Assembly: GCA_041664945.1 (NCBI GenBank)
Contig: JBAYJY010000033.1
Coordinates: 1-33,476, forward strand
Direction of reading: 5' to 3'
Length of the DNA: 33,476 bases
Origin: JBAYJY01 sp041664945
Lineage (GTDB): Bacteria; UBP15; UBA6099
Shown: positions 17,069 through 24,422 of the stretch, in pieces
Layout: every line of letters starts with the position of its first letter
Position numbering within the stretch: the stretch's first letter is position 1
The notes under the pieces: generated by a model
Database searches by the model: none
Told to the model about the DNA's origin: nothing
What the model saw: the letters and a program-made list of their open reading frames with translations, nothing else
Program-made: the position numbers and the translations under genes

Positions 17069-17154
17069 TGTCATTCCGAGCGAAGCGAGGAATCTTCAAT
17101 TAAACATCAATATAAAAAGTTTTATAGAGATTCCTCGCTTCGCTCGGATTGACA
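17069..17154. repeat. Long inverted repeat, 27-base arms, one mismatch
   Basis: The left arm 17069-17095 (TGTCATTCCGAGCGAAGC... continuing to GAGGAATCT) is complementary to 17128-17154 except for one position; the spacer is 32 bases and AT-rich. The whole would form a strong hairpin in RNA or single-stranded DNA. A related but distinct repeat from the neighbouring CATTGCGAG family. Confidence 0.85.
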
Positions 17155-17226
17155 AGAAAAAAATGGAATGACAAGCCGGCGCGTTCCCAACGGCTTCTTT
17201 AATCGTTTATTGACATAAGGATTGTC

Positions 17227-17255
17227 TTTCAATCCGTCCGCCGCTTTGTTAAAAT
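17227..17255 (+). promoter_or_regulatory. Probable leaderless promoter for the DUF362-ferredoxin gene
   Basis: TAAAAT at 17250-17255 is followed after seven bases by the ATG at 17263, the same geometry as at 12749-12762. The -35 region (TTTCAA, 17-base spacer) is weak. Confidence 0.4.
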
Positions 17256-17262
17256 GTACGGC

Positions 17263-18411
17263 ATGGAAAAGAAAACCGTATCGATAGGTAAATGCGAGAC
17301 GTACAATCCGGAAACAGTGCGCGCGGCGCTCGAAGCTATGATAGGCCGCCTCGGCGGAGTCGGGAAATTCGTTAAGCCCGGCATGAAGGTGTTGGTTAAG
17401 CCGAACCTGCTTATGGCGTCGGCGCCGGCGAGAGCTTGCACGACTAACCCGGAGTTCCTGATTGAGGTTATCAAGCTGCTGCAGGAAGCGGGCGCGATTG
17501 TGTCGTTCGGCGACCTGCCCGGCGGTTTCTATGCTGGCGGCACGGCGCGGGTGCACGAGGCTACCGCCATGACGCGCGTGGCGGAGGCGACCGGCGCGGA
17601 ACTCGTCACGCTCGAAAAGTTCGGATTCAAACAGATCGACATTCCCGACGGAAAAAAAATCAAAGCGATTCATGCACCGCGCTACCTCGACGAGGTCGAC
17701 GCAATAGTTAACGTCTGCAAGCTGAAGACGCACATGCAAACGATGATGACGTGCGCTCTGAAGAACTGGTTCGGGCTGACGACGCAGCAGGACCGGCTGC
17801 TCGCGCACAAGAATACGAGCTATGTTGATTTCGGCGAGGCGTTGGTGGACATCTACTCCGCGCTGCCGAAGGCCGTGTTGAACATCTGCGACGCGGTAGT
17901 CGGGATGGAGGGCACGGGGCCGTCGCAGGGCGCTCCGGTAAAACTCGGTTTCGCGCTCGCGTCAGGTGACGCGGTCGCGTTGGACACCGTCGCCGCAGTC
18001 GCGATCGGGTTCCAGCCGCGCGAGATCAGCACGATCGAGGCGGCGCGCAGGCGCGGCTATTGCGCAACACGGCTTCGCGAGATCGAGATCGCAGGCGACT
18101 CTCTCGAATCCATAACTAAAAAGGTCAAACGCCCTTCGTCGGCTATTTTCATGCTCATGCCCATGCTGACCGGCCCGTTCAACGAACTGACCAAGGTGCG
18201 CCCGTATGTGATAGATAAAAAATGCAAGGCGTGCGGGAAGTGCGCTGAGGTTTGCGCGGGCGACGCCATAACATTTCCCAAGAAGACAGCGCTTATCAGC
18301 GACAAAAAATGTGTTCTCTGCTTCTGTTGCCACGAAATTTGCCCGTTCGACGCAGTCGATATCAAAAAACCGTTCCTCGTAAGCATCGCTGAAAGGATTG
18401 CGCAGAAATGA
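17263..18411 (+). CDS. DUF362 protein with C-terminal 2x[4Fe-4S] ferredoxin domain
   Basis: 382 residues from the ATG at 17263; an in-frame ATG three codons earlier overlaps the -10 box and is less likely. Residues about 1-290 are DUF362 (VKPNLLMASAPARACTTNP, VNVCKLKTHMQTMMTCALKN, GMEGTGPSQGAPVKLG, SGDAVALDTVAA). The C-terminus holds two ferredoxin clusters: C321, C324, C327, C331 and C350, C353, C356, C360-P. No signal peptide, so cytosolic, unlike the Tat-borne paralogue at 14613. The ferredoxin part implies electron transfer to or from the DUF362 active site. The substrate is unknown. The last bases overlap the PfkB kinase start in an ATGA, so the two are translationally coupled, which suggests a shared pathway. 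Other DUF362-ferredoxin proteins are annotated only as Fe-S cluster proteins. Confidence 0.9.
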   Translation: MEKKTVSIGKCETYNPETVRAALEAMIGRLGGVGKFVKPGMKVLVKPNLLMASAPARACTTNPEFLIEVIKLLQEAGAIVSFGDLPGGFYAGGTARVHEATAMTRVAEATGAELVTLEKFGFKQIDIPDGKKIKAIHAPRYLDEVDAIVNVCKLKTHMQTMMTCALKNWFGLTTQQDRLLAHKNTSYVDFGEALVDIYSALPKAVLNICDAVVGMEGTGPSQGAPVKLGFALASGDAVALDTVAAVAIGFQPREISTIEAARRRGYCATRLREIEIAGDSLESITKKVKRPSSAIFMLMPMLTGPFNELTKVRPYVIDKKCKACGKCAEVCAGDAITFPKKTALISDKKCVLCFCCHEICPFDAVDIKKPFLVSIAERIAQK

Positions 18412-19346
18412 AAAAGCAGGTTGAGAAAAAAGAAGCTGAGAAGATATATGACGCGGCCGGAATCGGGTTCTGCGTGTCGGACTATCAATGCCTGATGGAG
18501 AGGTTTCCGAAGCCGGACGAGAAAACGGAGGCGAAGCGGCTTGTGCATCAGGGCGGGGCGCCTGTGCCGACGGCGTTCGTTGCGCTCGCGAAATGGAAGA
18601 TGAAAACGGCGTTCATCGGCATAGCGGGCGACGACGAGGACGGCCATTTCATAAGGGACGAGATGGAGCGGTTCGGAGTCGACACGTCGAAGATGATTCT
18701 CTCGAAGGACACGGCGACGAAGCGGGCGTTTGTGTTGATCGATACAAGCGCGGGCACCCGGAACGTGATACTGATTCGCGAGAAGCCGAAGGCGTTGCCG
18801 GCGTATGCGGCATCGCCGGGATATTTTCCGCAATGCCGGGTGTTCCACACTGACGGGCGCGAGACGGATGTCGTGTTGAAGGCGATGAAGCTGGCGCGGA
18901 AGCGGGGGGCGCAGACGGTGATCGACGCGGGCAATCCGCGCGACCGGATGGAAGAGGTCTTCGCAGCCACGGACCACTTTGTGGCGTCTCATGATTTCAT
19001 CCGCGACTACTACGGCGCGCGGGTGAAACCGGAGGCGGCGGTTCTGAAGATGCTTGAGCAGGGGCCTCGCGTCGGAATAGTGACGCTGGCTGAGGATGGT
19101 TGCGTTGGAGCGACAGCGGACGGCGGGATTTTCAGGATACGCGGACACCGGCGGCCGGGTCATGTGATAGACACGACGGGCGCGGGTGACGTTTTTCACG
19201 GCGGTTACATATATGGAGTTCTTAGAGGCTGGACAGCCGCGCGGTGCGCGGCGTACGCGAACGCGGCCGCGTTTCTTTCCACCGGCGCCGTGGGCGCGCG
19301 CGACGGGATTCCGAAGCTGCGGGAAGTCCTCGCGCTGATGGGATAA
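18408..19346 (+). CDS. PfkB-family carbohydrate kinase
   Basis: 312 residues, usual ribokinase-fold length. The N-terminal substrate-binding region has GGAPVPTAFVALAKW near 49-63 and GIAGDDEDGHFIRDEM near 71-86. The C-terminal ATP site has DTTGAGDVFHGG at 255-266 with catalytic base Asp261. Transfers phosphate from ATP to a sugar or nucleoside hydroxyl in the cytosol; the exact substrate (ribose, fructose, 2-keto-3-deoxygluconate, other) cannot be told from motifs alone. Starts inside the stop of the DUF362-ferredoxin gene (ATGA overlap). Followed by a repeat-filled gap of about 180 bases and then the large unrecognised protein, in the same direction. Confidence 0.9.
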   Translation: MKKQVEKKEAEKIYDAAGIGFCVSDYQCLMERFPKPDEKTEAKRLVHQGGAPVPTAFVALAKWKMKTAFIGIAGDDEDGHFIRDEMERFGVDTSKMILSKDTATKRAFVLIDTSAGTRNVILIREKPKALPAYAASPGYFPQCRVFHTDGRETDVVLKAMKLARKRGAQTVIDAGNPRDRMEEVFAATDHFVASHDFIRDYYGARVKPEAAVLKMLEQGPRVGIVTLAEDGCVGATADGGIFRIRGHRRPGHVIDTTGAGDVFHGGYIYGVLRGWTAARCAAYANAAAFLSTGAVGARDGIPKLREVLALMG

Positions 19347-19364
19347 GACGAATTCAGGCAGAAA

Positions 19365-19506
19365 CGTCATTGCGAGCGAAGCGAAGCAAACCCGAACGCC
19401 AAACTCGTCATTGCGAGGAACGTAGTGACGAAGCAAACCCGAACATGGAGATAGGCATTGAGCTCGGGATTGCTTCGTTGGCAAAAACAGCCTCCTCGCA
19501 ATGACG
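19365..19506. repeat. Three units of the CGTCATTGCGAG repeat family
   Basis: Direct units at 19365-19397 and 19406-19444 (CGTCATTGCGAG...AAGCAAACCCGAAC) and an inverted unit at 19462-19506 (GCTCGGGATTGC...CTCGCAATGACG). Unit lengths and spacing differ, so this is a nested dispersed repeat rather than a CRISPR. It fills nearly all the space between the PfkB gene and the next gene. Confidence 0.8.
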
Positions 19507-19522
19507 AAAATGAGTGGGAAAA

Positions 19523-22048
19523 ATGAAAATAACAAAGACGAAAACGGAAACAGTTGTCGAAGGGAAACACATCCGGCTGCGGGTGGCGACGCTTGCGGAC
19601 GGGAATGCGTGTGTAGAGATAGACGCGCGAGGCGCCCGAGGCTGGGTCGCTGTTCTGGCGTCCGAGCGCTCGACGGCGTCGCTGCATGAACGGACGCAGT
19701 CGCTGGGGCCGGTGATGAGGACGCGCCACCGGCTGGTTGAGTTTCCGCGCAAGCTGGTGTCGGCGGAGGCGAAGGGCGGCGTGGCGGAAGTCGTTTTGGC
19801 CGGCAAATCCGGCGGAAGCGAAGCCGTGGAAAGGTTGACGTTCGACGACGACGACTCGCACGTGAACGTGAAAACAACCGTGAAGCTCGGCGGCCCGGCG
19901 CGGGTCGCAGCTCTCGGAACCGCTTACATTTTCGTGCCGGACGGCATGCTTTTTTCACAGTATGAGCCGCTCGATTTCTGCTGGATTCCGCATCTGAGGC
20001 GCGAGCCGGACCACGTGATCGGCGATCAGATTTTCCGGTCGCCGGCGGTGATATATCAGACGGGAAAGATAATGGCGGCGCTCGTGCCGGACCTCGATGT
20101 TCTGTCTAAGAGGCGCGCGATGCCGACGGCGCTCGACGCGCGGATAGACAATCCCGCCGCGGGAGCGCCCGCTTTCTGGTATGGGTTCTGCAGTTACAAA
20201 AACGACGGTCATCTTTTTTTCAGGCAGTCGCCGCCGGGACGCGAGCCGCTTAAAGGCGAATTGGTTTATGCGTGCGACCTTCTTGTCGGCGCGCGGACGC
20301 CGGAGCGGCATGCGCAACGGGCGGTGGCGGCTCATCTCTGGCGTCGTTACGGAGAGCGGCTGATAGGCGCCGAGGCGCCGCAGACGATTCCATTCGAGGA
20401 TTACGCGCGGCGCGCCTACGGTTACGCGTTCGAAAGGGGCCGGATATGGCGCGAATTTGAGATAGACGGCGCGGCCGTGGGAGGAACGATCGTTCAGACG
20501 TTCGCCGGCCCGGCTGTTCCGGCTCTGCTGAAAAAAGCGGAGATCGAAGGTTTTCTGAAAATGCAGAAAATTATACCGAGGCTTCACGGCATCGCCACCG
20601 AGAAGCTGCTCTCGACGACGGTCGCCAACGACGTTGTCGAGCAATACATGCACAACGCGCCGAAGACGATACCGCCGCTGATAATGAACATAGCGTGGTT
20701 CAACAACATGAGAACCGCTTACGGAGCGTACGCGTACGGCGAGGCGCTTAAAGACGAAAACATAAAAGGGCGCGCTATAAAGATGAAAGAGCTTGCGCTG
20801 CGGGCGCCGGGCGAGGCGGGGCTGATGCGTTCGTGCTGCTATAGTCCTGAGGACGGAGAACCTATCTGGATTCAGGGAACGAAAGCGTTCGAAGCGGTGC
20901 GCGAATATCACCTGCCGGACAGCGCGTGGACGGGCTGGTGGATGCTGCGCTGGCACGAGGAACTTGAGAAAGACGGGCGGCTTCTCGAGCGGGCGAAGCA
21001 GTTCGGAGGCGCTTTTCGCGCGTTGCAACAGGAATCGGGCGCGATTCCCGGCTGGGCGCGTGTTAGGAGCGGCGGCCTGATTCCGCACGCGAAGATGATA
21101 GAGAGCGCGCAGACGGCGGCGCCGGGGATGTTTCTCGCGCGGCTCGCGCGCGTCGCAGGGCACAAACCTTCTCTTGTCGCCGCGGAGCGCGCCGCCCGGT
21201 TCATGATCGAAAAAGTTTTCCCCGAAAATAAATGGTGGGACTTCGAGACGTTCTTCTCGTGTTCGAAGAAGGACTTCGGAATGCGAGACGCCGGCACGGG
21301 CCTGCATTGCATGAACAACCTCTGCATGTTCTGGACGGCGGAGATGATGCGCGAGCTATATGAGGAGACGGGAAAAGCGACATATCTCGAACACGGGCTG
21401 CGGGCGCTGGACCTGATGCTGATGTGGCAGCAGGTGTGGGACGCGCCGTATGTATCGATAAACACGTTCGGCGGTTTCGGAGTGATGAACACGGACGGGG
21501 AGTGGAACGACGCGAGGCAGAGCATGTTCGCGGAGTCGCTGATGGCATACTACGAACTGACGGGAGAGCGCGAATATTTCGAGCGCGGCGTGGCGGCGCT
21601 GAGGGCGTCTTTCACGACGATGCTGACGCCCGCAAACAAGGCGGTTGCGCCCGGCAACATGGGAAAATACATAGAGAAAGATGAAGGGGCGACATTCGAG
21701 AATTTTGCGCATATGGGATATGACCGGCGCGCGCCGGGCTATATAATGTTCGACTGGGGAAGCGGCGGCGCATGCAGCGCGGCCGCGCGGCTGACCCGCA
21801 GGTACGGCGAGATATATGTGGACGCGGCCCGCGGGCACGGTTTCGGACTGGACCTCTGCACGGTAAAAAAGTTGACCATCGGCGCCGGAACGGTGTCGCT
21901 CGACATAGAAACAGGCTCGAAGAAAACTGCTTTTTGCGTTAAAATCGAGGGGTTGAGTTCCGGGCGGTATAAGTTGTCGGCGAATGGCAGGCAACAGGGG
22001 ACGCACAGCGCGGCGGAGTTGAAAAACGGTGTTGTCGTGACAGTTTAA
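19523..22048 (+). CDS. Large protein of unknown function, possibly a six-hairpin carbohydrate-active enzyme
   Basis: 841 residues from the ATG at 19523; a GTG three codons earlier is an alternative, and neither has a strong ribosome site. I do not recognise a named family. The first about 280 residues look beta-rich (charged and Gly-rich short strands, WIPHLRREPDHV, FWYGFCSYKNDG). Residues about 340-770 are helix-rich with repeated Trp/Tyr/His-containing segments (WTGWWMLRWHEELEKDG, WWDFETFFSC, GLHCMNNLCMFWTAEMM, GEWNDARQSMFAESLMAYYELTG), which recalls an (alpha/alpha)6 toroid of glycoside hydrolases, lyases or epimerases; the last 70 residues look like a small beta domain. No signal peptide, so cytosolic. 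It lies between a sugar kinase and a UroD-like gene. The glycan role is inference only. Confidence 0.75.
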   Translation: MKITKTKTETVVEGKHIRLRVATLADGNACVEIDARGARGWVAVLASERSTASLHERTQSLGPVMRTRHRLVEFPRKLVSAEAKGGVAEVVLAGKSGGSEAVERLTFDDDDSHVNVKTTVKLGGPARVAALGTAYIFVPDGMLFSQYEPLDFCWIPHLRREPDHVIGDQIFRSPAVIYQTGKIMAALVPDLDVLSKRRAMPTALDARIDNPAAGAPAFWYGFCSYKNDGHLFFRQSPPGREPLKGELVYACDLLVGARTPERHAQRAVAAHLWRRYGERLIGAEAPQTIPFEDYARRAYGYAFERGRIWREFEIDGAAVGGTIVQTFAGPAVPALLKKAEIEGFLKMQKIIPRLHGIATEKLLSTTVANDVVEQYMHNAPKTIPPLIMNIAWFNNMRTAYGAYAYGEALKDENIKGRAIKMKELALRAPGEAGLMRSCCYSPEDGEPIWIQGTKAFEAVREYHLPDSAWTGWWMLRWHEELEKDGRLLERAKQFGGAFRALQQESGAIPGWARVRSGGLIPHAKMIESAQTAAPGMFLARLARVAGHKPSLVAAERAARFMIEKVFPENKWWDFETFFSCSKKDFGMRDAGTGLHCMNNLCMFWTAEMMRELYEETGKATYLEHGLRALDLMLMWQQVWDAPYVSINTFGGFGVMNTDGEWNDARQSMFAESLMAYYELTGEREYFERGVAALRASFTTMLTPANKAVAPGNMGKYIEKDEGATFENFAHMGYDRRAPGYIMFDWGSGGACSAAARLTRRYGEIYVDAARGHGFGLDLCTVKKLTIGAGTVSLDIETGSKKTAFCVKIEGLSSGRYKLSANGRQQGTHSAAELKNGVVVTV

Positions 22049-22112
22049 CCCCGGAATCGTCATAGATAGTCGGGCGCAATTAAACGTAACCGGCCGTAAG
22101 GAGCTTAGCGGA

Positions 22113-23261
22113 ATGAAAGCGATGACGTCGCGGGAGCGGGTGAGAGCGGCTGCGAAGAGGCAGCCGGTCGACCGCATTCCGCTGATGCTTTGGCTTGAGC
22201 CGCATACGACGGTGAAGATAGCGACACGCGTCCGACCGCCGCGGAATCCGGCTTATCGCGGTTTTTTCACGGCGCTGAGCAGGCTCGGCGAAACGCTGCC
22301 GACCGAAGATCTTCGCAACGCCGCGCCGCTGCTCGCCTACTTCGCGCAGGCGGACTATCAGCTCGAACTCGGCGCGGACATCGTCGATTTTCACTACGGC
22401 TGCTACCCGCTCTGGATTAAAAAGCTGTCGATATATGATAAAAAGATCACTTTTACCGATATGTACGGAATCGAGCGCGGAATGGGCGGCCTTTATATCG
22501 AATCCGTGGGAAATCCCTGCGGCACAAAGGAAGCGCTGGACCTGTATGAATTTCCGGATCTCTCAAGCCCTATTCATTACGCGCATATCGCGATGTACAG
22601 AAAACTGAGGCCGGATGTATCGATCGCGGTGATGTGCCCGGGCGTTCAGGATTGGTCGCAGGCGTGGTGCGGGATAGAAAATCTTTATGCAGGAATGATT
22701 GAGTATCCGGAGACAATCGAGCGTTTTTTCCGCAAGCTGGCCGAGCACACGCTGCAGATCATCCGCGGCTCGCTGCGCGCCGGGGCGGACATCATTCTTA
22801 TCGGCGACGATTATGGAACACAACAGAGCATGATGATGTCTAAAGGGACGTGGGAGCGGTTCACGTTCCCGTGCCTGAAGAGGCAATGCGGTGAGATAGG
22901 CCGGTTGGGCGGGCTCGCGATGCTGCATTCCTGCGGTTACGTCGCGCCGCTGCTGGACAAGATAGCGGAAGCGGGAGTGGAAATGCTGCACCCGTTCCAG
23001 CCGGTGCCGGGAAACGATCTCGCGGCGGCAAAAGAGGAGTTCGGAGACCGGCTTTGTTTCATGACCGGGATAGACGCGCAGAAGCTGCCGGGAATGTCGC
23101 CGGAGGAAGTTAGGGGCTCGATGCTGGCGGCGGCGCGAACGGCGGCGCCCGGTGGCGGGTTCATTCTCAGCCCGACGAATTTTCTTCAGGAAGACGCGCC
23201 GATGGAAAATCTGAGAATAATGTTCAATACTATTGAAGACATACAACACGGGAGGTTTTGA
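22113..23261 (+). CDS. Uroporphyrinogen decarboxylase (UroD) family protein, methyltransferase-like
   Basis: 382 residues. Starts MTSRERVRAAAKRQPVDRIP after three residues, the usual opening of UroD-family proteins. GDDYGTQQSMMMS lies near 231-243. LHSCGY near 271-276 gives a His272-x-Cys274 pair; together with MLHPFQPVPGNDL, FMTGIDAQKLPG and GGGFILSP this resembles the zinc-dependent corrinoid methyltransferase branch (MtaA/MtbA-like) rather than heme-pathway HemE. No other heme genes are present. An AAGGAG nine bases upstream of the ATG supports the start. Probably cytosolic methyl transfer or decarboxylation on an unknown substrate; in an operon 64 bases after the unknown 841-residue protein and abutting the thioredoxin gene. 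HemE identity is unlikely but not excluded by motif alone. Confidence 0.85.
   Translation: MKAMTSRERVRAAAKRQPVDRIPLMLWLEPHTTVKIATRVRPPRNPAYRGFFTALSRLGETLPTEDLRNAAPLLAYFAQADYQLELGADIVDFHYGCYPLWIKKLSIYDKKITFTDMYGIERGMGGLYIESVGNPCGTKEALDLYEFPDLSSPIHYAHIAMYRKLRPDVSIAVMCPGVQDWSQAWCGIENLYAGMIEYPETIERFFRKLAEHTLQIIRGSLRAGADIILIGDDYGTQQSMMMSKGTWERFTFPCLKRQCGEIGRLGGLAMLHSCGYVAPLLDKIAEAGVEMLHPFQPVPGNDLAAAKEEFGDRLCFMTGIDAQKLPGMSPEEVRGSMLAAARTAAPGGGFILSPTNFLQEDAPMENLRIMFNTIEDIQHGRF
23251..23255 (+). promoter_or_regulatory. Shine-Dalgarno site deciding the start of the thioredoxin-like gene
   Basis: GGAGG inside the end of the UroD-like gene is eleven bases from the ATG at 23267 but only two from the in-frame TTG at 23258. 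The ATG is therefore the better start. Confidence 0.6.
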
Positions 23262-23266
23262 AAGTC

Positions 23267-24415
23267 ATGGCTCGATCTCAAACATGGGTTAAGGCATTGT
23301 TGCTTATAGCGATGTTATTTTGCGTCGCCGCGCCGTTGAACTGCGCGAAGGCGTCGAAAGAGAAGACGAAGAGCAAGCCTCTGGCCGAGGCGAAGAAAGC
23401 CGCGCCGAAGAATGCCGCCGGCTCCGAGGAGCCGGGTCGGTTCGGAATAGGCCTGCGCGCGCCGGATTTCACGGTGAAAGACGCCGATGGAAAGCCGGTA
23501 AAGCTCTCGGACTACAAGGGCAGGGCCGTAGTCCTGACTTTCTGGGATGTTACGAGCGATCCGAGCAAGAAACAGATGAAGGCGCTCGAAGCGGGTTTAG
23601 GAAAAAAGAAAGCGGATGTCGCGTTTCTTGCGGTGACGCAATTCGTTAGCGACGCCAAGAGCAAGGAAGCCGCCGCCGATTTGAAGAAGAGCGGCATAGG
23701 AGCGACGCCGCTGTTCGACGCGAACAGCGAGGCAGGAAAGGCATTTCAGTTGACCGGCGTGCCGTATTTTGCGCTGATAGACAAGGCGGGACTGCTGCAG
23801 GGCGCCGGAGTGTACGATGTGACGATGAAACTCAGCACGATGAACTTTATAGATCTGGCGGCAATGATTGCCGGAGGCGGCAAGGCGCCGCATTGCGAGT
23901 TCGCGGAAACTGAATTCCCGAAGGAGTATGAGAAGCTATTCGGAAAGGACGCGCCGAATTTCAGATTGGCGGATTTGAACGGCAACGAGGAATCGCCTGT
24001 TTATTATAAGGGTTTTTCAAACCTGCTAATCGTTTTCTGGTCGCCCTCATGCCCGCATTGTCTCAGGGAGCTTCCGCGGCTGCAGGCGTTCTACAACAGC
24101 AAGGCGAAAGCGATGAATCTCAAGATAGTAAGCATAGTGGGAGTTCCCGAAAAGGGGGACCAGAACTACGTTCCTATTGTATCAGCCGCGAAGCAAGTGG
24201 CGCTGCGGGATAAGTTGACATTCCCGGTAGTTCTGGACGTCGGGCAAACGGCGAGAATAGCATACGGAGCCGAAGGCGTTCCGGCGCTGTTTTATGTTGG
24301 CATAAAGGGGAAGATTGAGCATGCGTGGCGCGGCGAGTCGCTCTTCGTCGGCGAGAATATAGAATGCGCGGCGGAGAAACCTGCTAAACAGGGCGCCGCG
24401 GGCAAGGGCAGGTAA
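23267..24415 (+). CDS. Exported protein with two thioredoxin/TlpA-like domains, first one lacking cysteines
   Basis: 382 residues. An N-terminal hydrophobic segment (about 9-24) ends in PLNCAKAS: a Sec signal peptide, or a lipoprotein with a poor lipobox at Cys26. A Lys/Ala-rich linker (30-50) follows. Domain 1 at about 57-200 is AhpC/TlpA-like (LRAPDFTVKDADGKPVKLSD, cis-Pro166 in GVPYFALID), but the site of the CxxC reads FWDVTSDPS with no Cys. Domain 2 at about 225-365 has FWSPSCPHCLRELP with Cys262/Cys265 and cis-Pro339, a normal TlpA/ResA active site. Expected role: thiol-disulfide exchange or reduction in the periplasm, for example in cytochrome maturation or repair of exported Fe-S proteins; domain 1 is probably structural or binding. 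Immediately follows the UroD-like gene and precedes the DUF2723 gene by seven bases. Confidence 0.88.
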   Translation: MARSQTWVKALLLIAMLFCVAAPLNCAKASKEKTKSKPLAEAKKAAPKNAAGSEEPGRFGIGLRAPDFTVKDADGKPVKLSDYKGRAVVLTFWDVTSDPSKKQMKALEAGLGKKKADVAFLAVTQFVSDAKSKEAAADLKKSGIGATPLFDANSEAGKAFQLTGVPYFALIDKAGLLQGAGVYDVTMKLSTMNFIDLAAMIAGGGKAPHCEFAETEFPKEYEKLFGKDAPNFRLADLNGNEESPVYYKGFSNLLIVFWSPSCPHCLRELPRLQAFYNSKAKAMNLKIVSIVGVPEKGDQNYVPIVSAAKQVALRDKLTFPVVLDVGQTARIAYGAEGVPALFYVGIKGKIEHAWRGESLFVGENIECAAEKPAKQGAAGKGR

Positions 24416-24422
24416 CCCGCCG

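Larger units (their letters stand above)
16813..17262. other. 450-base intergenic region filled with palindromic repeats
   Basis: No credible gene. Contains two copies of a 38-40-base repeat (16939-17045), a long imperfect inverted repeat (17069-17154) and, at its right end, an AT-rich leaderless-type promoter for the next gene. Short frames here come from the repeats. Confidence 0.7.

Noticed and set aside
16939..19506. Possible CRISPR array from repeated CATTGCGAG units
   Set aside because: Units vary in length and orientation, have no uniform spacers, and no cas genes are nearby. They are dispersed palindromic repeats.
18057..19958. 633-residue open frame on the minus strand
   Set aside because: Antisense to the DUF362-ferredoxin, PfkB and 841-residue genes; Arg/Ser/Pro-rich, low-complexity translation with repeat-derived segments. 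It exists because GC-rich codons leave few stops on the other strand.
22113..23261. HemE of heme synthesis
   Set aside because: The His-x-Cys motif and C-terminal blocks resemble the methyltransferase-type branch, and no heme genes are near.
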